A stretch of DNA of 64,000 bases, taken from contig JAUIRK010001041.1 in the NCBI GenBank assembly GCA_030549495.1, positions 310,001 to 374,000 on the forward strand, read 5' to 3'. This DNA comes from Nectonema munidae. Taxonomy: Eukaryota; Nematomorpha; Nectonematoida; Nectonematidae. Positions within the stretch are counted from its first letter, which is position 1; the number at the start of each line of letters is the position of its first letter. The translations under genes were made by a program, and so were the position numbers. The notes beneath the pieces are model-generated. The model saw nothing but the letters and a program-made list of their open reading frames with translations, was not told where the DNA came from and ran no database searches. Positions 45,357 through 56,587 of this stretch are shown piece by piece.

Positions 45357-47503
45357 TAATCTATTCTGGTCTATTAGCCACTTTCCAAAATTTGGAACAA
45401 CACTCTTCCATCAATAAAGAAAATGACATGTCACTCGATTCCTTTTACTTTAATTTTCAGAAAGAGATTCCATGAAGATTTTAGCACTGTAACTTAAATT
45501 TTTTTATTTATATATTCTATTATTTTTATTGAAAAAACTCAAAAAAAATTTTTTCTATCAAACAATTAAAAATAGTAAATTGAAGTTTTAAAAAATAAAT
45601 ATTCTGGATGTTTATATTCTTTATTTTTTGTCACAATTTTCAAATTTTAATCACTAAAAACAATGATTTAAACCGCATTGCAGTTGTGTAATTAATAAAA
45701 AATGAAACTAATATTAATTCCAAAAGTATATATTTTTAATATTTCGCGGGTAAAAAATTAACGAGCACTTTAAAGCACACAGGCATTAATTCTTTTGCGA
45801 ATTCGGAAAAACATGGGCAAATAATTCGCCCTAGTAATTTCATTCAAGCAAAATCCTTTTATGGAAAAGTTTTGAAAACAAGAAAATACAGGTTAGCCAT
45901 GAAAACGATACAAATTAGATTATTTTCCTCATATGCATGTTTCAAACCTTTTTAGTAGTTTCAAAAAGTAGAAATAACTGTTATTTGTTTATTTTAAATT
46001 TGTTTTTATTTTATGATAAATACACTAAAAACATTAAAAATTCATGCAGTATCAATTCAAAAATTGTAAGTTATAATATGGAAAAATATAAATAGCGCTC
46101 AGTCATAATGAGGAAAATGGCATATTTTTTAAATTATATTAGATATTTTAAGACTTAAATAGTAATGTAATAATGTTTTGCTCCACTTTTTATTTCAATT
46201 TTTCATACCTATATACCCATAATTTTAAGTTTTGGGCGTTTTGAAAGGTTATATGAAATTTTGAGGGGCAGTAAAATTAGCATCTGCCCTGGGCTCTTAT
46301 ATCATGACTGTATCTGCATACTTATTTATTTTTTATCTTTCTTGTTTCATTTCTCACACCTATGGTTTTGTTATTTTTTTGTGTTATCTTTTTATAATAT
46401 TGCTTGTAAAAAGCCAAACCTTCTAACAATATGCAATATGCCTGACAGAAAATCAGAATAAAAATGTATGCGATCTTCTCTGGTACAATCAAAATTGCTG
46501 CAGGAGTTGATGATGGATGAAGTTGGATGGGTGATGATACTTTGTAGTTCAAAACGCCTTCTGAATTTATTTTGACATCTTCAATGCAGTCAAGAGTAAT
46601 ATGACACAGCCAGTCTTTTCACACAGTAATGGTTTTGTTAGCGTGCAATACGCATTGCCAGCCCAAATAAATTGTTAGGAATATAAATAATATATTTTTA
46701 ATTAGCTAAGTAGACACTTGCGAAACTTGAGGCCTGAAAAGGCTCTTCTCCCTTAGCAACCTAAGGCCAGATACAGAAGCTTATAAAAAAAAACTCAAAT
46801 TATGCGCGGAGCACATAATAGTGAAAAATTTTAATACTGAAAGGGGCAGGGGGTGATGGAATTGATAGTTTTAAACTTAATATGAAATAGAGTAGAAATT
46901 AGTTTCACACGAAATGTAAGGGTTAGGGTTTAGGTAAGGGCAATTAACATAAATAAAAATAAAATTTATGTAATCAGTAGGAAACGTTTGGCAACTACTG
47001 GCTATTTTTTTTGGAATCATTTTGCGAAAATCTTGCTTTTTTTTGCAAATTTTTCTGTATCCACTGGAAATAATTATTCACGAGCAGATTAACACTTAAT
47101 TAGATTTTTGCAGAATTAAAGTCTTATGTATTGCTTGATTAATTAAAAATGATTGGAAGAAAATAACTAACTTAAAAAAATCATACGTAAAAGGTAATTA
47201 CAAATTTAATAACTTAAAAAAATTCTCGACTTAGAAAAAGTCCATTCTTTTACTATTAATTAAGAAATTTCGATAAATAAAACTGCCACCTTTAGTAATT
47301 ATTACTTATAATGATGGAGCACAAGGTTTTTATAGAAATAACAAAGACGTATTTTGAAAAACAAATGAAAAAGGTTGGTTGTAATTAAATATGAAATTTA
47401 GATGGAATTATAGTAGTTTATCTTCAGCATCAAGTTGCTGTATTTAGTTTATTCCTGTTTCTCAGTCAGTATAAAAATAGAGTTAAAAAATTGTATTACA
47501 TAT
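45357..47503. other. Intergenic stretch
   Basis: About 2.1 kb of AT-rich DNA. A GAGGGGCAG...CTGCCCTGGGC patch at about 46262-46315 may be another short TIR-element end. A single GGTTAGGGTTTAGG at 46920 is too short to be telomeric. Nothing else recognised. Confidence 0.3.
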
Positions 47504-47504
47504 T

Positions 47505-47828
47505 TTATTCAAGATGAATAAATTTTTTTTCAAAATTTCGGTTTCTAAAAATATTAAAGGATGGTATTGTAAAGACAGAATCAATTGATGCAATATTGTA
47601 CTCGTGTTCACATCGTATTTCAAGGAAATTTCCAAATATATTCTTAATGCTGAAAGCTGCAATGATAAAAGCAATGAAAGTTTGAATTTGGATATCGATG
47701 GGAAGAGAAACAAATTCTTGTTCAGTCAACCGTAGATATCTTCTATGTTGAGCAGCCGAATATGCAGCGTGTAAGAGAAGAAATGAAGAAAAAATTAGAA
47801 TATATTTGGATTTGGAAAAGGTATTCAT
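47505..47828 (-). CDS. EMC5: ER membrane protein complex subunit 5 (EMC5/MMGT1) homologue
   Basis: EMC5 is a small two-helix subunit of the ER membrane insertase and has also been called a membrane magnesium transporter. The 107-residue protein keeps the family signature HAAYSAAQHRRYLRLTEQE (20-38) and SLPIDI (41-46), which fall between two hydrophobic segments (about 10-27 and 47-64), and a C-terminal FTIPSFNIFRNRN like the family's RNHPSFYVFNHRG. The middle region is diverged. The start at 47828 is chosen because residues before it do not match the family, and TATATTTTTTTAG lies just upstream, suggesting a 5'UTR intron acceptor. AATAAA overlaps the stop codon (47504-47509). There are no coding introns; it could be a diverged retrocopy, but the frame is intact. 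Confidence 0.82.
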   Translation of the reverse strand: MNTFSKSKYILIFSSFLLLHAAYSAAQHRRYLRLTEQEFVSLPIDIQIQTFIAFIIAAFSIKNIFGNFLEIRCEHEYNIASIDSVFTIPSFNIFRNRNFEKKFIHLE

Positions 47829-48360
47829 TTTATCAAAGTCTAAAAAATATAAAAATAACATTTATGAAAAACTTAACTAATAAATTTTGTTCAAAATCTA
47901 TACACATAATACATAACATATTTGGAGATTTTATGTTTCTTTTTCATAATTATTATTTTTTATACACTTTTTAACTTTATATTTGACTAAATAAAACTAT
48001 CAGCAAAAGAAGCAAATCAAATCTCTCAAATCAAAAAGTTTTTCCATGCGAACCTTGCGTTATTTCTTTACATTTTAAAAACTTGTTACATGCGCATGGA
48101 TATTGGAAAGGCATGCAACTAAAGCAATGAATCGAAATATTACCCTTTTGCTAAAACCGATAAATTATTAGTTTTATATTCCTGTAATAAATCTATATTC
48201 CCTTTTTGTGCATAAAGATCGTTTAAATTAGGCAAAGTGGATGGTGATGCAGTTGTGAACTTTCGGAAAAAAAGCATTTTGCTCAAATATCATTTACGTC
48301 TAAACGATTAACTTTGGAAAATAAGTAATAAGGTTGAATAGATTATATGAAAAATCATTT
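47829..48360. other. AT-rich stretch upstream of EMC5
   Basis: Nothing recognised between EMC5 and the LINE relic apart from the TTTTTTTAG acceptor-like site next to EMC5. Confidence 0.3.
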
Positions 48361-48399
48361 GGAAAGATAAAGATTCACGGAGTGAGAAGGTATCCGACT

Positions 48400-50243
48400 T
48401 CAATTCCAAAAACTTAAAAATTTCAAATATTCAAACCCAACTCTTACTCCAGGCTTTGACTAAAAAAGGGCAACTCCATATCAAACAGCTGATCCGAATT
48501 CAGCTTAAATTTATAGATTCTATTACGGATTCTTTTACTCAATGTTCCCCTCTAATCAAACTGAAAGTCAAACTAAATAATAAACCATAGTTTTCTTCCT
48601 TCCTACACTCTCTCAGGAAACTCAAAGAAAAGCTTTTCAGGAGAATTGCAGTAGATACAAAAATATACTTAAAGAATATAAAAATGAAATTATTAAAGCG
48701 AAATCTATGTATTACTTTAATACGTTTTCAAATTGTAAAAAAAAAAAGACATATGGAATAACTTGAACAAAATTGCAAGGCCATCTAAGATCAACTCTAA
48801 TTGTTCACCCTTCAGTTGTAATGACTTTGCAAAGTCTTTTTCCCTTCCATCAGAATGTTTTCCCAATGCTTCTTCGTATTTGATGAATCAATTCCGTTAA
48901 CTTCTTTCTATATACATGATTTAAATTATGATGATATCGTTATTGCCATAAACTCTTTATCGAATAAAAAATCTTGTGGCGTTGATGAATTATCTCTTTT
49001 TCTTATCATAGACATTCTTCCTAGCATTGGATCAATTTTAGCTCCTATTTTCAATCTGTCTATCCAAAAAGGCATATTTCCAGAACAATTAAAAGTGGCT
49101 TGAATAATCCCTATTTAAAAAAATGGCAAATCCGAATTATTGGAAAATTATAGGCCTATTTGTGTTTTGTCTAATTTTTCAAAGATTTTCGAAAAGATCA
49201 TCTTTTCAAAAATTTTTGTTTTTCTTGATAAATATAATTTGACTTGTCGTAGTCAATTGAGATTTTTAAAAAACAAATCAACTGAAGACGCTGCATTGTC
49301 ACTTTGTAAATCAATCTCCAGCTATTTTTATGGAAATAGGTTTAGCAGAGTTTTGTTTTTAGACATAACTAAAGCATTTGATAATATCAGTCACGATTTA
49401 CTTCTACATAAACTTTTTAGAATTGGAATTAGGGGGCCTATCTTGAGCTGGCTGACCAGTTTTTTGCATAGAACATTTTATGTTTCGTTCCGCAACAAAT
49501 TGTCCTACGCATGCTATACAGAAAAGGGTGTGCCCCAAGGTTCAATATTGGGGCCATTTCTTTTTTTGATTTTCATAAATGATTTGTACTCTAGCTTAGA
49601 CAAATCAGCTTCTCTCATACTGTATGCAGATGATGCAGCAGTTTCCCTAAATTTTGATAATGTCTCTTGAGCCATCTACAGGACTAAAAACTGTTTGAAC
49701 TCAATTTCTACATGGTGTCAGCTCAACTTATTTTCCTTAAATCATAAAAAATGCTGTTATATGGGTTTCTCCGGAACAAAAATTAGTAGTAATCTTAACA
49801 TATCTTTAAATGGTGTTCCTTTAAGCAGAGTCGACTATTTCAACTATTTAGGAGTTATTTTCACAAGTAATTTATCTTGGTCTAAGCATCTATCATATAT
49901 ACTCACTAGAGTCACACGGTTGTTTGGAATGTTTAAAAAATTAAAAAATCTTTAACATATGAGTGTAAAAAGCTTCTTTATTATGGCTTTATTTATCCAA
50001 ACTTTTTATATTGCAACTTAATTTGGTATTCTTCATACTTTACTTTCCTAAATAAACTGAACCTATTTCAAAATAAATTTTTTAAGTTCATTAATACGCC
50101 TAGCTCCTCAACTGATTCATTTAATAGCATCTCCATTTATAGTATAAACCTTTTATCACACTTCAAATTTTACTATAAATCTTGTTTTAAAAATGGTACC
50201 TTTAAATCCTATTTTATTAATAACAACTCGCTTTATGATCATT
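48400..50243 (+). mobile_element. Second LINE relic, Jockey/CR1-like, 5'-truncated ORF2
   Basis: Coding similarity begins around 48480 (QCSPLIKLKVKLNNKPW..., YKNEIIKAKSMYYFNTF) and runs through the RT domain to a C-terminal KLLYYGFIYPNFLYCNLIWY block near 50030 and on to about 50243. No endonuclease or ORF1 is visible, so the copy is 5'-truncated, as LINE copies usually are. It passes through at least five frames. No poly(A) tail or target duplication was seen. Confidence 0.75.
48855..49955 (+). pseudogene. LINE reverse transcriptase, frame-broken but with intact YADD
   Basis: Three open blocks: 48855-49103 (NSLSNKKSCGVDELSLFLI...), 49140-49670 (ENYRPICVLSNFSKIFEKII, FLDITKAFDNISHDLL, GVPQGSILGPFLFLIFINDL, LILYADDAAVSLNF) and 49695-49955 (WCQLNLFSLNHKKCCYMGF, YFNYLGVIFTSNLSWSKH). 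The catalytic YADD is kept. A stop at about 49104, a frame change and another stop near 49668 separate the blocks. This is a distinct family from the LINE at 36.9-41 kb. Confidence 0.75.
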
Positions 50244-50550
50244 CAGGGCCGTAGCGAAAAGGCTATGATGCACGAGAGAAAAAAACTTGATCCTGCTATC
50301 ATATTTAGATTCATATACAAAAAATATTGATACTGATGAATTAGTCAAGAAATTTTCTAACAAAACAAGAAGAATTCAACTTTTTTGAGAGCATGTAGTT
50401 TTTCCAAAATGAGATACGTTTTTTTTCTATAAAATTGTTTTATTTATTCATTACTTATTTTTAAAAGCATTAAATTGCCCAATTTAAAATCAAAATATTC
50501 AGGCCCCCTGAACTTCCCCTTGTGCCCCCTCAACTTCCAGTTTCTGGCTA
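50244..50550. repeat. Possible short TIR element at the LINE end
   Basis: Begins CAGGGCCGTAGCGAAAAGG, the type of start seen at 45098, and ends in a C-rich run (GGCCCCCTGAACTTCCCCTT, TGCCCCCTCAACTTCC) before TTTCTGGCTA. The ends match only weakly, so this is a suggestion. Confidence 0.3.
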
Positions 50551-50639
50551 ATATTTCATACTCAAGATGATTGTAGAAAGTATTATAAGCCAAAATATAC
50601 AAAAAAAAGTATATTTTTACTATATGCCTAATATGCAGC

Positions 50640-51835
50640 CATTTTTTGAAATTTTTTACAGAACTGATTTTCAGGCATACATTACTAATTCAATTGCCAC
50701 TTCGAGATATTTTTTAACCGTGTTATCTAAAATCTAGTACAGAAATAAAATAAACATAGTCAATTTGGTATAAAACAGATATTTTATTTTTTTGAAAATA
50801 TTATTGAAGACAGTATCTAGAAGTAAACCGCAAATCTGATTGAAGCTTTCAGATATTTTAAAACCATAAATGCCAACCTAAGTCATTTGGCATAAAGACA
50901 GATATTTTATTTAAATTTCAAAAATATTTCTGTACACATTAGACGTAAATCGATCATTTGATTGACACTTTCAGACATTTAAAACATTTAAATGCAAAAA
51001 CTGATTTCAGAAATAAAATTATCATGGTCGAATTAGTATAAAAATATATATTTCATGTAAAATTAGAGAGAATATTTTGGGATATAGTTTTCAGAGATAA
51101 ACGGGAAATTTGATTGACACTAGCAGTAAAACCTCTAAATGCAAAAACTGCGTCCAGAAATGAAAACAACATGAACGATTTCGTATAAAACATATTTTAT
51201 GTAAAAATTTAAAGAAATGTTTTGGGGACAATTTTTAGAAGTAAACCACAAATTTGATTAACACATATAGGTATTTTCATAACCTAAATGTAAAAAATGA
51301 GTTCAGAAATGAAAACAGCATGACCGATTTAGTATAAAAACATATATTTTATGTAAAATTTGAAGGTATATTTTATTAGATATATTTTTGATCAATCAAA
51401 ATTTTGATTGACATTTTCTAAAAAATAGCCATGATTATTGAAAAAATTAAATATATAGTGTTATGCGTTCCAAACTGTATATAATTATAAGTTTTCAGGG
51501 TATTATATAATATAGATCCTAAGTTATAAGGTTAACCCATGTACGACCAATGTTCCTATTTTGGAACATAAGTAATGTCAAACGTTGTTTTTTATGCTTT
51601 GATTAAATCGTCTGGTTTTTTAGAACGTTTGCTTGATCTTAAATGGGTTAAGTACAGATAATGTCAAAATTTTGCTGAAAATTTTGGATATGAAAGGGTC
51701 ATTCAACTACCATGAAAATGGTTTCAAAAGATGCAGCTAGCGATTTTAGGAAAAGTCACAAAATTTGAAGGGATATGATTCAACCAATTTTCTACAATTA
51801 ATTTTTAGTGAAGGGGGGGGGCGTAGGGTTAACAT
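50640..51835. repeat. Repeat element with internal tandem units, copy 2, split by a MITE
   Basis: Diverged units of roughly 120-150 bp repeat AAATTTGATTGACACT, GTATAAAAACATATATTTTA and TGTAAAAATTTAAAGAA-type words. From 51345 on the unique right part of copy 1 (29975-30920) is followed word by word: GATCAATCAAAATTTTGATT, AAGTTATAAGGTTAA, GGTCATTCAACTACCATGAA, AAAAGATGCAGCTAG, then a run of nine Gs (51813-51821) and AGGGTTAA. The TTAA MITE at 51532-51651 interrupts it. Confidence 0.65.
51532..51651. mobile_element. TTAA MITE, copy C (120 bp, opposite orientation)
   Basis: Bounded by TTAA. TIRs CCCATGTACGACCAA and, inward from the right, CCCATTTAAGATCAA. The palindromic box ATGTTCC-TATTTT-GGAACAT lies just inside the left end, mirroring copies A and B, and TCGTCTG occurs inside. 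Copy 1 of the host repeat shows the uninterrupted site (AAGTTATAAGCTTAACT at about 30679-30695), which confirms insertion at TTAA. Confidence 0.85.
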
Positions 51836-52001
51836 AGTACTATGATGTTTTATAAAGAAAATAATATATAACAGATTGTAAAAATGTTCTTCATGTAGAT
51901 ATTATTTTTTACTTTTGTTTCTTAATACAGATACCGACTCTAATAAAAAATATTATTATATCTGGTAAAAAGAGCTAAATAATCTTTAATAAAGAAACTG
52001 A

Positions 52002-52137
52002 TTAACCCGTTAACGCCCATGTCGACTATAGTCGACTTTACAAAAATAAATTCGTCTGCATTTATCAAAGCTCTTTAATACAAATCTTCTGCTTTACATT
52101 AGATATCGTCTGATTATTGTGGTCGTTAACGGGTTAA
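52002..52137. mobile_element. TTAA MITE, copy D (136 bp, related subfamily)
   Basis: Bounded by TTAA. TIRs CCCGTTAACGCCCA and, inward from the right, CCCGTTAACGACCA. The perfect 16-bp palindrome GTCGACTATAGTCGAC (52021-52036) sits in the same place as the box of the other copies. Two TCGTCTG motifs inside match the reverse complement of the GCAGACGA of copies A and B. Sequence otherwise differs, so it is a sister subfamily. Confidence 0.8.
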
Positions 52138-52639
52138 AAAAATAAACTAGTATTGCTTTAAAACAGAAAATACAATTTTTAATAGTTTTGATATTTGACA
52201 ACCTAAAAAATTATATAATTGTTAATAATTTCGTAGATAAAGATAATAATAGAAATTTTCCTCACTTGATTTAAAAATAGAAAAAAAAATTAAAAAAGAT
52301 TATAGCAGCCATTAAAAAATAGACAAAAATGATCTCATAAAAAATTCAAGCAAAAAATTAAAGAGTTGTCATTTATTCTAAACATTGCCACAAACTTCAC
52401 TCAACTGATTATGTCGCTTTAACACTACCAATTCACACTTTAATGTCAAACACATGGCTCTAACCACTCTTTATATTCCAATTTTATTTTATCAATAAAT
52501 TTTCTTTTTCTTATAGATGATCTAGTCACTTACCTACACAACCACTATATAAACATGCACACTTATTTTTACTCGTTGAAAGTAAATCCTAACTTGTGTT
52601 AAATAAATCTTTCATACTACTTACTTATAAAAATTTACT
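52138..52639. other. AT-rich intergenic stretch
   Basis: No gene recognised before the LTR-element fossil. A flanking LTR could lie here but no repeat pair was identified. Confidence 0.3.
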
Positions 52640-53510
52640 TTCAAGCAAGCATTATTATTGATAAAATTCTGCGTGCCAAAAGGAAAAACATAGATATAAA
52701 TTCTTCTAATGCAGCTGATGAATGGAAACACTGTTTTTCTACCTTTAAAAATTTGGTTTATTCAATTTCTTTACATGAGCCTGATAAACTTTCAGTACTT
52801 ATTAACTATATTTCTGCCATATAAGAATGATAAGAGGCCATCTTCAAGTTAAAAGGGCTCTACATAAAGAAGAAGAATCAAGTATTTACTCCACACATGC
52901 TAGCCATACGTGAGCAACAACCGGGCAACAGTGTAGAGATTTTCATGCAACAACTTCAAAAATTAAGCCAGGAATAAGAATATACTTCTGTATAGGGTGA
53001 ACAATCTTATTATCGATGATGAACATTACAGGCCAGGCTTCAAACACAATCCTTTTGTTGAAAAACTTGAAAACAAAAGATTGGATCTTCAAAGCTCATA
53101 CGATCAAGCTCGTGCCCTAGAAATAGCTCAAAGAAACTCGGATGCTTACCCTTCAAGAGATGTAAGTTGTGTTACTGCTGCTGCCTAATCAAACCAATCA
53201 AATTTTCATTTTATCTACAAGCGATTTTAAGGCACTACCCTTCATATTAGATGTAATTGTCTTGCGGAAAATCGTTAAGTGCCATAAATGCAATAAAATA
53301 GGGCATTTCTTTAAAGTGTTTATATCTTCATATACCTCTACTAATCACGAAGTGTCTAATAAACATGGTGACTATATTTTAGGAACTACATGTACTAAGT
53401 TTAATTTAAAGATATTTACTGATGAAAATATGGGGCAAATCGAAGGGAAATTTCTTATAGATACGGGATCTATGCAAACATATCCACCTACATTGGAAAG
53501 TGCCTAGATA
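52640..53510 (+). mobile_element. LTR-retrotransposon fossil (Gag-protease part, Ty3-like)
   Basis: Remains of a Gag-like region, a CCHC-type zinc knuckle and an aspartic protease DTG motif appear in the order expected for an LTR retrotransposon. Reverse transcriptase, integrase and both LTRs were not seen. The copy is broken in several places and looks old. Ty3/Gypsy affinity is a best guess from the Gag-knuckle-protease arrangement. Confidence 0.5.
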
Positions 53511-53515
53511 TCTCT

Positions 53516-53552
53516 AACCTACCTACCTACCTACCTACCTATTTACCTACCT
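53516..53552. repeat. (ACCT)n microsatellite
   Basis: About nine ACCT tetramers with one ATTT interruption, directly right of the LTR-element fossil. Confidence 0.9.
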
Positions 53553-54024
53553 AATATAAAAATAAATACTTATATGTTTTTATTATTCACATTTAATTCC
53601 AATGAAAATTATTTAAAAAAATAAATAATAATATTATAATTTTTAGTTTTGTCCAAAAACATTTAACTGTTTAATTAAATTTTAAATTTTATATGTTTAA
53701 TCAATATAAAAATATGATCTATCAAAATTATTTATCTATGCACAAAAAATTAAAAAAAAATATTTTGGTTTTTATAAAATTGAAAATTTTAATTTTTGAA
53801 ATAGTTTTTTTCATTCCAATTTTTTTAAAATGTGTAGACGAAAGCGAAGTTTTGCTTTTTTTGAACTCTGAATAAGTAAAATTTATTTCATATTGATATA
53901 TTTCTTATGTATGTTAAAATTTTATTTTTAAAAATTGTATGAGCTTAAATAATTCTTATATGTAATTTTAGTAAGGATTCTTCTAACAGTGTTGGAGTTT
54001 ATCATAAAAAATAATTATCCAGTT
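53553..54024. other. AT-rich intergenic stretch
   Basis: Nothing recognised. Confidence 0.35.
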
Positions 54025-54219
54025 TTATCGAATACGGTGCAAGACATTTTGTTCCTAAAACATTTCGTAGCTGAGCGATTTATATCTATTTTTTGAGGTT
54101 TTGTACCCAGTTTTGTTAAAATTTTTGGCTACGAACCATTTTATGTAAGAAATGACTTGGTTACATAATGTCTTGGTTGAGAAATTTCTTGTTTACAAAA
54201 TGTCTTGAACTTATCGAAT
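54025..54219. mobile_element. Small MITE with 13-bp TIR core and 9-bp flanking repeat
   Basis: CAAGACATTTTGT (54040-54052) is perfectly inverted as ACAAAATGTCTTG (54195-54207). TTATCGAAT flanks both sides (54025-54033 and 54211-54219), a perfect 9-bp direct repeat. A second inverted pair (TTCGTAGC and GCTACGAA) lies inside. A 9-bp duplication would fit a Mutator-like element; an 8-bp hAT duplication with a chance extra base is also possible. Confidence 0.6.
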
Positions 54220-54281
54220 GTTATTGGCATATATTTGCCAAATGGATGCTTAGGATTCCACACCCTAAATATATTTTATAG

Positions 54282-54759
54282 TACACTAGAACCTATGTTT
54301 TACGTACGGCACGGGACCGAACGGCGGACGTAAAACGTAGGATTCGTAAAATCCAGTTTGACCTGTAAATTGACATACAACACGAAAATCCTAGCCTTGA
54401 TCACACATGGTCACACCGTGTACGACGCGAGGGACTATGGCAGCTAAAGAAGACTACTACAGTGAAGTTGAGCTGTTTTCATAATAAGGTCTTAAATAAA
54501 ATATATCAGTGTATGTGTATTATTTATTAATTATACTCAACTTAGTCTGCTCTAGGAAAAGGCGCCGGTTAATTTGAAATAAAACTGAAAGACAATAATT
54601 TATTAACCTTTATAAACTTTTTAATACATAAAATCATAAAGAAAAAACGTATTAATAAAGCATTTAATGACCAAAAAGATTACGTCATCGATCATTTGAC
54701 GAGGACGTAAAATCTAGGCAACTTAAAATCAGGGTAAGTAAAACGTAGGTTCTACTTTA
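54282..54759. mobile_element. pogo/Tigger-like MITE with TA duplication
   Basis: The left end CACTAGAACCTATGTTTTAC and the right end, read inward, AAGTAGAACCTACGTTTTAC form TIRs of at least 20 bp, flanked by TA on both sides (54282-54283 and 54758-54759). The interior has further GACGTAAAA words near both ends. It resembles Tigger/pogo termini. About 474 bp and non-coding. Confidence 0.65.
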
Positions 54760-56262
54760 TAAGGAAGTTTTAAATAAATGAACATTGCAATTTACATCAC
54801 GGTTGGAAAGTCGGAGTCTTAAGTTGTACAGTTGAAATTGTCTAAAAATTAGCTCAAAATGAAAATTATATAATTGGACAAAAATATAAACTTCAATTTT
54901 TGGCCCTTGAATTATAATCTACGCTGGATTGGTTATATATTTTAGAAAAAATAGTAAGCCATACTAGTAAACAAGTAACCCATAGAAACAAATAGGCTAC
55001 ATGAATCAATAATTATGTACAATAACTTCAAATCTGGTGTAGATAAATAAAATTATAAGGATATCTGAAACTTGACGATGATTACTTGGTATAACTAAAA
55101 ATTTTTCAATTTGATATCTTTTTTATATCATTAAAATACTTATTTAGTTTGTAAGTCGACTTTCCACGTTACTTTACTTGTTTTAATGCTGAGTTTCAGA
55201 CACAATTACCTTTAAAATAAATTTAGAAAATCAATAATTTTTATGATGTGTTTCGCTGACTTATATATGTATTAAAAAAAGTAGTGGTAATCTTGATAGA
55301 ATGACAATTTTGCAGTTATCTCGTAGAAGAAAAAATTGAGAAAATCTATCCCGAAATCAAAATCCTCCAAAATAAAATAAGATTAATTATCAAGTTTTAG
55401 GGAATTTGTAGGAATCAGCATACAATTGTTGCACCTTTGTTGACAAATTGGCAAATAAAAGAAAAATTTCCAAAGTTGTTTTCTATGTAAAAAATTGTTA
55501 TTCTCAAAATAGCTTTCTTTTTTTAAAATTGTTACTACAATGTAATTTTCTACTTCTTTTAAGACCAAATTTATTTTAGAAAACTGAAAAAAAATTTTTT
55601 TTATAAAAAAACATTTTTTTATCCTAGTTCAAGGTATTAGTATATCAGAACTATATACACTATGCTTTATTTATACACGAGTTTCTAATTTATTTTATTT
55701 TTCATAGTATTTCTTCCAATCATTCAAAATAATTGTGAGTTATAATATTTTTTGAAATTCGGTAATAAAATGAACTAGTAGATTAGAGAAAGAGAATTTG
55801 TGATATATTTGTAAACAAAATACCCTCTTGCGTTCAATAAACATACTCACTAGCATAGGCAAGCTAATCAATGTTGAAAATCAATCATTATGGAAAAACT
55901 AATCTAATTTTTCGTTTATTCCAAAAAACGACAAAATTTACAAAGGAAAATACATTATGAAAAAGTTTAATTTTATAGATGCTGTTAAATTCATATTTTT
56001 ATCATTTGTTTTAAAAATATTTTCAAATTCTTACTTTTAACTTTATAATTTTGAAGTAAATAGATATTCGCAAATTTACAGGGTTGTCATTTTTTAATAT
56101 TTTCTTAATTTGCATCAAACTATCTGAGTCAAAACACTACAAGGGATTTCAGTCCCTATACGGCCAAGCAAAGGTGAAGAGGTGGAAAACGTGTTTTTTT
56201 GTGAAATGTTTTATAGCAATATTTTGATTGAAATGGGACAGTGCTCTCCTTATGTGGCCAAG
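54760..56262. other. AT-rich intergenic stretch
   Basis: About 1.5 kb in which no gene or repeat family was recognised. Confidence 0.35.
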
Positions 56263-56334
56263 ATGGCTCTGAAAGTTCTGATTCTATTTGCCGCTACATA
56301 TGCGTATAATTTTATGAGAGTTGCACTGGCCTAA
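56263..56334 (+). other. Mini-ORF resembling a signal-peptide exon
   Basis: ATG in a good context (AAGATGG) opens MALKVLILFAATYA, a textbook signal-peptide start, then reaches a stop after 23 codons. A GTATAA donor-like site at 56304 would let the peptide end in ATYA and splice onward. No downstream exon was recognised, so this is only a candidate. Confidence 0.25.
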
Positions 56335-56587
56335 ATATTCGAACTTATACAAACTGGTTTAGACAAAGAAGATGCATCCACCCCATTGATATTGATTGGA
56401 TTATTCAGAAAAAATTTTTGAATAAACATTTGTGTTTTTAGTACATTAGTTTTTATGTTGATTTATTTTTTTAAATGAGACCAAAATTCTTAAGAGGCTG
56501 CCACGCCGAGAATTTTTACATGGTTTGTGAACCACTGTTCTACTTCAATAAGAGAACAAATTCATTCATATATGATAGATCACTTCT

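Noticed and set aside
46918-46936. Telomere-like GGTTAGGGTTTAGG
   Set aside because: Only one or two imperfect units, no array.
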